From positions 41,236 to 105,235 of the forward strand of contig JAVYIG010007232.1 in the NCBI GenBank assembly GCA_035222895.1: a stretch of 64,000 nucleotides of DNA, read 5' to 3'. The DNA is from Strongylocentrotus droebachiensis (lineage: Eukaryota; Echinodermata; Echinoidea; Camarodonta; Strongylocentrotidae). The notes under the pieces are model-generated. The model saw only the letters and a list, made by a program, of their open reading frames with translations, made no database searches and was not told the origin of the DNA. Shown here piece by piece: positions 57,102-64,000 of this stretch. How positions within the stretch are numbered: the stretch's first letter is position 1; each line of letters starts with the position of its first letter. The translations under genes were made by a program, and so were the position numbers.

Positions 57102-60100
57102 ACATCTCAAATATTGTAGTCAATCTATACTATACTACTGTAATTCGACAGCTACATTTCGATGTCTCCTTAATTCTGGAGATATCCAGCCCAATCCTGG
57201 TCCAGTGAATCGCACTGAGAATGTTTCCAATATTGGCCATACCAACTCACCTCCTTATTCAGCTGATTGTACAGCTTTACATATTTCATACAACTTGAAT
57301 GATCTCCATCAGATTAATAACCAGCCGCTTAATTTACTACCCATGAATGTTTGGAGCAGGATCTGCGATCTTGGCATCGGTCGCCGACGTCGAACTCATC
57401 GCGGACGTGGGCGGCGTACGATGCCAAGGCCGGATTTCCCTCCACCAATGTCGGTATCATCCAATAGCCTCAAACTTGGCCTTTGGAATGCACGTTCCAT
57501 GACCAATAAAACACACGCAATTACTGATTTGATTGTTGAACACGATCTAGATGTTCTAGTCATCACCGAGTCGTGGCTCTCTGGAGACAGTAAGAGGGAT
57601 GGTCTCATATTAGCTGATCTAAGATCTAGTTTGCCTAATTATGATTTCACCCATCGACCCCGGTTATCTTCCAAGGGCGGTGGGATTTTGCTTCTCTATA
57701 GATCCACGGCTCGCTGTACCTTGAACAACAACAATGATTTTGCATCTTTTGAATTACTGGATGTCACACTCAATCTGACACCTTCATCTGCTGTAAGGTT
57801 GTACTGTATTTATCGACCACCCCCGTCTGCCAATAATAATCTCTCCAACGGCACATTCTTGGATGAATTTCCAACTCTCCTTGAAGGTGCTGTTGTAGAT
57901 GATCATTTTCCTCTATTATTGGGTGATTTCAACATACATGTTGATGATCCCAATGATAATTTTGCAAAATCTGTTATGACATGTGTTGATTCGTTAGGGT
58001 TCAAGCAACATGTTCGTGAACCAACCCATCGCGCAGGTCACACTCTAGATTTGATTTTCACAAGGAATTCGGATGATGTCTGCAACGTGAACTCGCTATC
58101 TTCCATGCCTTCCGACCATTGTGCACTTGTCACCACTGTCAATATCGCAAGGCCAAAGAATCCCAAGAAAGAAGTTTCCTTCAGGAAATATCGCAGCATT
58201 GACAAGGACTCTCTACGCAACTCTATTGACACAATGTTCCATTCACTTCCTGATCTATCTTGTCCATCTGCTTCCGCGGAGCATTACAACTCATCTTTGC
58301 GGACGTTGATTGATGAGCACGCTCCAATCCAGGTCAAGACTGTATCAATCAGACCTGATGCGCCATGGTTTACCGATGATATCCAGGAAGCCAAGAGGCG
58401 AAGGCGTCGTGCGGAACGTCGTTCGATCAAGTCTGGACTTTTTGTTGATAGAGAGCTGTACCGCCGTGAATGCGAGTCATATTATGAGTGCATCTTCAAT
58501 GCGAAGTCAGCGTATCTCAAAGATCTCATCAAGAATGCTGACACTAAAGAACTGTTTCGTCTTGTGAAGACACTCTCAACGCCCACTCAATCTTCACCTC
58601 TTCCAGATCATTCTTCTGATAGTGAACTCGCCAACAGATTTGCTACATTCTTCAGGGAAAAAGTCGCCAAAGTTGTATCCTCTTTCCCTAATGTAGTACC
58701 AGCACCAGCTTCAAGATCTTTTGCTCCAGGCCCTCGTCATGAACTCTCTGATTTCTGCCTTGTATCCCTCTCACAAGTCAGGAAGCTCATCACTTCACTT
58801 CCTTCTAAACACTGTAAGCTAGATCCGATTCCTACCTGGCTTCTAAAGGAAGTCCTCGATGAACTCCTTCCTCACATAACCAAACTGTTCAATCTCTCGT
58901 TATCATCCGGAATAGTTCCAGAGTCTTTTAAGACTTCTCTGCTTCTTCCCCTCCTAAAGAAGCCGAGTCTCGACACGAATGGACTTAAGAACTACAGGCC
59001 CATCGCAAACCTGCCATTCCTTGGGAAGGTTTTGGAACGTATTGTGTCACTACAGCTGAAAGCCCACATTGACAATCTCGGTTTGTTTCCAATCCACCAA
59101 TCTGCCTATCGGAATCATCATTCTACTGAGACTGCAACTGTCAAGGTCCTAAATGACCTGCTTCTAGCTGTAGATAAGGGTAATGAAGCTGTCCTCATCT
59201 TGCTTGATTACACTGCCGCATTTGACACTATCAACCACGACCTGTTACTCCATCGCTTAGAGAACGACTTCTCCATCACCGGCACCGTACTTCAATGGAT
59301 TCGCTCCTATCTCATGCACCGAACTCAGAAGGTGATCATCAATGACACCAACTCGGAATCATTTCCCCTCATCTGCGGCGTTCCGCAGGGTTCCGTGGTC
59401 GGCCCCCTCCTGTTTATTCTTTACACCAGCCCTCTCTCAAATGTTATTAACCTTCATCAGAATATTCAACACACTATGTATGCAGACGACACCCAGATTT
59501 ATGTAACTCTTCACCCAAACAGCAGGACAGTAGCCGCGAACAAACTCACCAGTTGCCTCAATGAAATCAAAACCTGGTCTTTTCAAAACTGTCTCTGCCT
59601 TAATGATTCAAAATCTGAAATGATTCATATTACTTCTAAATTTCGGAACTCAGACCCCTTTCCTGATCTTGTTATGAGTGATGGCTCTCTCAGTTGTTGT
59701 GCTTCTGTGCGTGACCTTGGTTTAAATATTGACAGCAATCTTACTTTCAAACAACACATTAGTAATATTTGTAAGTCTGCTTCCTTTGGTATATACAAGA
59801 TCAGTAGAATCAGGAGGCTACTTGACCGACCCACAACTTCAAAATTAGTCCATGCTTTTGTCTCGACCCATATCGATTACTGTAATTCTTCTCTTTCTGG
59901 CCTCCCTCAGTCACATCTAGTCCCACTTCAAAGGGTACAGAATAGCGCTGCTCGGCTTGTGACTCTCTCGCGTAAATCAGAGCACATAACTCCAATATTG
60001 AACTCACTACATTGGCTTAAAATTCACCACCGCATATCCTTCAAAATTCTTCTCCTGTGCTACAAAGCTATCAATGGCTTAGCCCCCTCTTACCTTTCCG

Positions 60101-60318
60101 ATCTCATATCCTTACGTTCCCGTACGTCGTCACGAACACTTCGTTCATCTTCCACATTACTGTTAACACCTGGACCCCGCACTAACACCCGGTATGGTGA
60201 CCGCGCCTTTTCAGTTATTGCCCCCGCTCTCTGGAACAAACTGCCCGCCTTTATTCACTGCGCCCCCTCTGTATCTCAATTCAAATCTCTACTCAAAACC
60301 TATCTTTTCAAATTGTAA
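56968..60318 (+). CDS. Intact CR1/L2-type LINE polyprotein: leader with 2A-like motif, APE endonuclease, reverse transcriptase
   Basis: This open frame of 1116 codons encodes a target-primed non-LTR retrotransposon protein. Residues 7-21 are hydrophobic (signal-anchor-like). Residues 31-50 carry CxxC-x9-C-x5-C with extra His. Residues 71-79 read GDIQPNPGP, a 2A-like ribosome-skipping motif. Residues 138-150 are Arg-rich. The APE endonuclease spans about 169-390: WNARS with N174, TESW with E201, YRPP at 282-285, GDFNIH with D320 and N322, and SDH at 382-384. The RT spans about 600-890: NYRP at 675-678, LDYTAAFD with D747, GVPQGS at 804-809, YADD with D840/D841. The C-terminus (LQRVQNSAARL, LHWLKIHHRISFK, ALWNKLP) is typical of CR1/L2 elements. 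The start has A at -3 and G at +4, and an in-frame TAA lies 21 bases upstream. All catalytic residues are present and nothing interrupts the frame, so the copy looks young. The exact clade within CR1/L2 is not settled. Confidence 0.95.
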   Translation: MDGKPLKVLFSIGLVISILYTLNQPYITKECFTCTGSHMKSLHCKHLKYCSQSILYYCNSTATFRCLLNSGDIQPNPGPVNRTENVSNIGHTNSPPYSADCTALHISYNLNDLHQINNQPLNLLPMNVWSRICDLGIGRRRRTHRGRGRRTMPRPDFPPPMSVSSNSLKLGLWNARSMTNKTHAITDLIVEHDLDVLVITESWLSGDSKRDGLILADLRSSLPNYDFTHRPRLSSKGGGILLLYRSTARCTLNNNNDFASFELLDVTLNLTPSSAVRLYCIYRPPPSANNNLSNGTFLDEFPTLLEGAVVDDHFPLLLGDFNIHVDDPNDNFAKSVMTCVDSLGFKQHVREPTHRAGHTLDLIFTRNSDDVCNVNSLSSMPSDHCALVTTVNIARPKNPKKEVSFRKYRSIDKDSLRNSIDTMFHSLPDLSCPSASAEHYNSSLRTLIDEHAPIQVKTVSIRPDAPWFTDDIQEAKRRRRRAERRSIKSGLFVDRELYRRECESYYECIFNAKSAYLKDLIKNADTKELFRLVKTLSTPTQSSPLPDHSSDSELANRFATFFREKVAKVVSSFPNVVPAPASRSFAPGPRHELSDFCLVSLSQVRKLITSLPSKHCKLDPIPTWLLKEVLDELLPHITKLFNLSLSSGIVPESFKTSLLLPLLKKPSLDTNGLKNYRPIANLPFLGKVLERIVSLQLKAHIDNLGLFPIHQSAYRNHHSTETATVKVLNDLLLAVDKGNEAVLILLDYTAAFDTINHDLLLHRLENDFSITGTVLQWIRSYLMHRTQKVIINDTNSESFPLICGVPQGSVVGPLLFILYTSPLSNVINLHQNIQHTMYADDTQIYVTLHPNSRTVAANKLTSCLNEIKTWSFQNCLCLNDSKSEMIHITSKFRNSDPFPDLVMSDGSLSCCASVRDLGLNIDSNLTFKQHISNICKSASFGIYKISRIRRLLDRPTTSKLVHAFVSTHIDYCNSSLSGLPQSHLVPLQRVQNSAARLVTLSRKSEHITPILNSLHWLKIHHRISFKILLLCYKAINGLAPSYLSDLISLRSRTSSRTLRSSSTLLLTPGPRTNTRYGDRAFSVIAPALWNKLPAFIHCAPSVSQFKSLLKTYLFKL
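57181..57204 (+). other. 2A-like ribosome-skipping motif in the LINE leader
   Basis: These codons specify DIQPNPGP, matching the 2A consensus D(V/I)ExNPGP except that Gln replaces the Glu. By analogy the ribosome would skip the bond between G78 and P79. That would release a 78-aa leader and a 1038-aa endonuclease/RT protein starting with Pro. Active 2A sequences in LINEs of sea urchins and other animals are established knowledge. Activity of this Gln variant is inference. Confidence 0.8.
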
Positions 60319-60541
60319 ATTGCAGTTGTGCGTCGGTCAATGGAGGTGCGCACCATATTTGTCTTTATTTAGTTGATTGCCACTGTTTTTCTTACCTTAT
60401 CTATGTTACTTTTGTATTTTTGCTTTTTCTTCTAATTTAATTCTACGGGTTATAGTCTTCTCTTAATCAGAACACTGTGCGCTCAGAAACATCAGTATTA
60501 AGCGCCTAATAAATGTTATGTATTATTATTATTATTATTAT
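60319..60541 (+). mobile_element. LINE 3' UTR with terminal hairpin and (ATT)n tail
   Basis: The 3' UTR of about 200 bases ends with a hairpin (GCGCT at 60479-60483 pairing with AGCGC at 60501-60505), then AATAAATGTTATG and an (ATT)n microsatellite at 60521-60541. CR1/L2-type elements characteristically end in a short microsatellite instead of poly-A, and their RT recognises a 3' stem-loop. This supports a complete 3' end. Confidence 0.85.
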
Positions 60542-60546
60542 AAAAT

Positions 60547-60622
60547 AGTCTTTTGAGTGCCAAAAGGGCACTAACTCATATCATTTTCCACAGATTTAAC
60601 ACCCTTCTGGTTCAAAACAGAC
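60547..60622. repeat. CTGTTTGGA-family palindrome next to the LINE tail
   Basis: GTCTTTTGAGTGCCAAAAGG on the left and CCTTCTGGTTCAAAACAGAC on the right form an imperfect palindrome. It begins within a few bases of the LINE's (ATT)n tail. Confidence 0.65.
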
Positions 60623-61295
60623 AATAAGTATGTAATAACATTTTTTTCTTAATAATCTTATGTAATAGACCTGGGGGAAAAGCAAGACCATTTACATAGC
60701 AAAAAGAATTGATTGGGGCTTGGCAATGTTTCTGATCTGACTGATTAGTTGTTAATGTTGTCAGTTTATTAGTATAATGACATATTCATGGGTAATAATG
60801 ATGTCTTTTCATTTTTCTGATTAATGAGATATTATCCTCAAATCCTTGCCATGGGTTGTTTGTTAACATCATATCCTGACACTTTCTCTATCTCTATCTC
60901 GTCCTTTCCCTTCTTAATGTCTCTGTCTCTCTCCTTCTCTGCTTCAGTGCTCTCTATCTTTCTCTCCCTTTCTACTCTCTTCTCCCTCACATTTGATTCA
61001 TCATCAACATCACTTCAGTTTCAAAACCTCATACAAGCATGAGTGTAAGCATATAAACACATTGTTGACAAACAAATATAAATACCACAATTGCCTCTCC
61101 TTTCTGTGAAATTCCTACATCTATAGCCAGCAGGCCGTTACATCAAGTCATTTAGTACAGAGAAAACACTCTTTATGAGAAAAAAAATATAGTATAGAAA
61201 GCTTTACATAGCTTGTGTTTACCTCGCCTGCCCTCTCTCCCCCTCCATTTCTTTCCCCTTGATCTCTAAACTTTTTGTTTTCTACTACTACTAGC
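60623..61295. other. Non-coding sequence
   Basis: A CT-rich patch at 60880-60990, otherwise nothing recognised. Confidence 0.5.
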
Positions 61296-61296
61296 G

Positions 61297-61328
<32 letters not shown>

Positions 61329-61380
61329 TAACTCTTTATCTATCCTCTCGATATTTCTGTCAGATTTTGTTTTTCTCTCA

Positions 61381-61610
61381 ATATCCCACCCCCCCCCCCC
61401 CCGGCCGCATCTCTCCTTGAAGCTCTCCCCTCCCTCCCTCCCTCCCTCCCTTCCTCCCTCCCTCCCTCCCTCCCTCCCTCCCTCCCTCCCTCCCTCCCTC
61501 CCTCCCTCCCTCCCTCCCTCCCTCCCTCCCTCCCTCCCTCCCTCCCTCCCTCCCTCCCTCCCTCCCTCCCTCCCCCTTATATATATATATATCTCTCTCT
61601 CTCTCTTTCA
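61381..61610. repeat. Long (CCCT)n with flanking C-run, (AT)n and (CT)n
   Basis: A C-run (61388-61402) precedes about 150 bases of nearly uninterrupted (CCCT)n (61425-61573), then (AT)n and (CT)n. Pro/Ser/Leu repeats in one direction and Gly/Arg/Glu repeats in the other are artefacts of this array. Confidence 0.97.
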
Positions 61611-61629
61611 ATAATAATAGTACAAACAA

Positions 61630-62684
61630 TGGTATCAGATGACCTTGTTAATTTTCGACATTATTCTGACTTTTCCCTCTGTTTCTACTCTGGTTTTGGT
61701 CTGCTTAGCAAGGCCTTCATTTTGAGGAATAACGACCCCTGATTGAACTCAGCTGACAATAACAATAACAAGGCAGTAACTTATTTTCATATTTCATTTT
61801 CATAATTCAAAACAGTACAAGCTCTCAATCTCCTCTGCAATGATTTCATTGGCAAATACCTGCACAATTCATTTAGGAATTCAACAAAATAACAGTTTAT
61901 TGCCGAGTCATTCAGATAAACCTAAAGAAGCATTTAGAAGTATTAACAACTAATGATGACTATCTGAAATTTTTAGCTCTTAGACAATGTATTTTTTTTT
62001 TTTTTTTTAAAGTGACTTAGAAGTCTAATTTAACTAGAAGTAGATCAAAATATTGGGCATTTTCTTTATATTAATTGCAATGCCATTTGATGATTCATAA
62101 AAATACAGATGAGAACAAGAGGCTTGACCTCACCTTAAACTTAAAATAATTAAAATTGTGGTTTGGCAACATTCCATTAATTGTTGTTAATAATGTATAT
62201 TCAAATAAAAAATAATTTCAATTGTTTGATACTTGATAGCTCAATGCTCCTTTCTTTATAAGGAAAGAACGAGGATCATAAAATTATTATGAGGTACGAT
62301 TGTAAGCAGTTAGAGTTTTCAGTCTGCCCTCTTTATTGTTGTTTCATATCATTTTAAATAGGCCTTGAATCTGTTTTGTATCAAGTTCAGTCAATAATGG
62401 ATTAAATGTTAGATTAAATGTTAAGAGATTCATATCAACAAATGCAAATGGAGTACAGAATAAATGTCTCAGTGAACAGTTTATACACACAAAGTCTCAG
62501 CGAAAGTAACAGAGTAAGCTAAAAATTAACAAAAATCTTGATTTACAGTCAATCATAAAAATTGATTGTACCTCCAATCTTGCAACAATTAGGAGTATCT
62601 TACATTGAATTTTACCTTAAGATGGATCAAAGTGAAGGAGATCAAATTAGTTTGGGGTAGCTACAATTATTGTTACTCTTCATG
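61630..62684. other. Non-coding AT-rich sequence
   Basis: Nothing recognised. Confidence 0.5.
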
Positions 62685-62930
62685 TTAAAGGGCCCTATTC
62701 ACACCGCCCCTGGAATGTCTGCCAATGACGTTGGTTATGATGTTTTTTTGTCAGATCCAACAAGTTTGATAACAATGCACGCATGTAGTGGATGGGCAGA
62801 CAGGCATGTGATCATCGGCTGCGCGCGAGAAGGCCAAGAGAGCTACCTATTGTCAATGGAAGTTACGGTCGATCTTCCCGTGGGCAGCAGACGACGACGA
62901 AATACGGTAGAACTCTTCTACCTGTGACCA
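62685..62930. mobile_element. Possible orphan end of a TTAA-type transposon
   Basis: TTAAAGGGCCCTATTCACAC at 62685-62704 looks like the start of another TTAA/AGGG element, but no matching inverted end was found before the MITE at 62931. An 85-codon frame (62670-62927) covers this block and shows no known domain. Confidence 0.3.
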
Positions 62931-63241
62931 GGGGGGTGTTTCACAAAGATCCTAAGTAGAACTTAACGCTAAGTTGGACTTAAAAATTATGGACAGCCAT
63001 TGAAGTCTTAAAATGAAATATATTCAAAAGCAGAAATTCAAGTATTTTAGACCTTTTATAAATTCCACATCAAGAACATGAAATCTCCTTGATGATAGAA
63101 AATATGAATGATTTGAAAAAACAATTAATGCCTTTCAAAATAACTTTTACAAAATATTTTCAAAGATGCCAATGGCTTTCCATAATTTTTAAGTCCAACT
63201 TAGAGATAAGTTCAACTTAGGATCTTTGTGAAACACCCCCC
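62931..63241. mobile_element. GTGTTTCACAAAG palindromic MITE, copy B
   Basis: A 311-bp element with ends GGGGGGTGTTTCACAAAGAT and ATCTTTGTGAAACACCCCCC. Its subterminal repeats (CTTAACGCTAAGTTGGACTT and AAGTCCAACTTAGAGATAAG) are also inverted. Closely related to 8075-8385. Confidence 0.92.
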
Positions 63242-63435
63242 AAAATATACACAGCCTGCAACGGGTCGCTACAGAGACCCGGCTATTCGTAGAATACCCA
63301 GCAAGTTTTATGAGGCAATAAAATGAAATCAAACAAAAATGAAAAGAAATCGTAAACAAATAGGGTATTGATGCAGCTGAGGGCATGGGTATAGGTGAAC
63401 CCTATGAAGTTTAATGAACAAAAACAACACCAGGA

Positions 63436-64000
63436 TGCAAGAAATGTATATCAATTGATGAAATAAGATACTACTCACATATTATATATTTATCATCAAA
63501 TTAAAGTATAAAACGATTACCGGTAGTGAAATTTGAAACTATTTACCTGCTATTGTATATCTTTATCATGGAAAAAATACATACCGGTATCAATTTGTGA
63601 AGTTGGAAACTATTCCCAACCTGCTTTATATGTTTATCACTCAGGGATATATATTAATTGGTTAAATTTGATACTGTCCATGGACTGTTTTATACTTTTA
63701 TCATGGTAGAAAATGTACTTTTATCACGGTAGAAAATGTACATCTGTTGGTAAAATTAGATACTACTCATATATTGTTGATATTGGATATTATTCAATTA
63801 CTACACTGTCTATTTTGCATTATAGTAAAAAAAAAAAAAAAAATATATATATATTACTAGCTGAAAAAAGGATATTCTTCATATACTGCTGTATATAAAT
63901 GTGTAACAGTGGGTAAAATTGGATACTATTTCCTTATTGAGGGATTGCATATCTTAATCATGATAAGAAATGCATATCAATTGGTGTAATTTGATATTTT
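63436..64000. repeat. Diverged 75-80-bp minisatellite, continues past the window
   Basis: Units contain ATATCAATTGGTGAAATT-like, GATACTA(C/T)TCA and TTTATCATGGTAGAAAATG segments. At least six imperfect copies run to the right edge. Confidence 0.8.

Noticed and set aside
57396-57608. Minus-strand and alternative-frame ORFs inside the LINE coding region
   Set aside because: Shadows of the plus-strand coding frame; no independent support.
61378-61629. Gly/Arg/Glu-repeat frame on the minus strand and Pro/Ser/Leu frame on the plus strand
   Set aside because: Direct translation of (CCCT)n.
1-64000. CRISPR array or bacterial operon structure
   Set aside because: The tandem arrays lack regular short repeats with unique equal spacers. 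The DNA has animal-type LINEs, SINEs and MITEs and no prokaryotic gene density.

Overview
The window is AT-rich animal nuclear DNA. It is dense in simple repeats ((GA)n/(CT)n, (CCCT)n, poly-G/poly-C), minisatellites, palindromic MITEs, tRNA-derived SINEs and LINE fragments. No host protein-coding exon, rRNA or functional tRNA could be supported, so it is probably intergenic or part of a very large intron. A marine invertebrate deuterostome, most likely an echinoderm such as a sea urchin, fits best. The reasons are a CR1/L2-type LINE whose N-terminus carries a virus-like 2A motif (a combination described from sea urchins), TTAA-flanked Kolobok/T2-like MITEs, and SINEs with an invertebrate-type central body. 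That assignment is inference.

The only convincing gene is an intact non-LTR retrotransposon (coding region 56968-60318, plus strand, 1116 aa). It has a hydrophobic N-terminus, a Cys/His-rich leader, a 2A-like GDIQPNPGP motif, an apurinic (APE) endonuclease, a reverse transcriptase and a CR1/L2-type C-terminus. Its 3' end has a GCGCT/AGCGC hairpin and an (ATT)n tail. Two truncated 3' ends of similar design lie at 28401-28466 and 48392-48600. A decayed L1/Tx1-type LINE C-terminus (zf-RVT Cys/His motif) lies near 21935-22977 and is split by a MITE.

Layout from left to right: 1-5800 holds short palindromes, a 120-bp duplication, a GC-rich palindrome (4574-4874) and a minus-strand SINE. 5.8-13 kb is mostly unique AT-rich sequence with a GTGTTTCACAAAG MITE, a SINE, a 104-bp hairpin element and a 73-bp minisatellite. 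13.9-22.9 kb holds two TTAA MITEs, a long purine tract, a 500-bp foldback, an identical 118-bp duplication and the decayed LINE. 25.5-36.6 kb holds minisatellites, a third TTAA MITE copy, a second foldback copy and a C-rich 100-bp minisatellite. 37-48.6 kb is the most intricate part: a SINE, a 297-bp insert with perfect 75-bp inverted arms, a third foldback, two more TTAA MITEs, and a TA-flanked palindrome carrying a nested 328-bp insert. 50-56.5 kb is low-complexity DNA and minisatellites. The LINE follows, then a 150-bp (CCCT)n tract, a MITE and a minisatellite running off the right edge.

The most unusual observation is that two independent short insertions, each bounded by a 12-13-bp direct repeat, contain a hammerhead-ribozyme-like core (CCTGANGA, hairpin, GAAACGTCG). 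The hairpins differ in sequence but retain pairing. They may be small non-autonomous relatives of Penelope-like elements. Second is the LINE's leader plus 2A arrangement, which predicts two separate proteins and possibly dual targeting.
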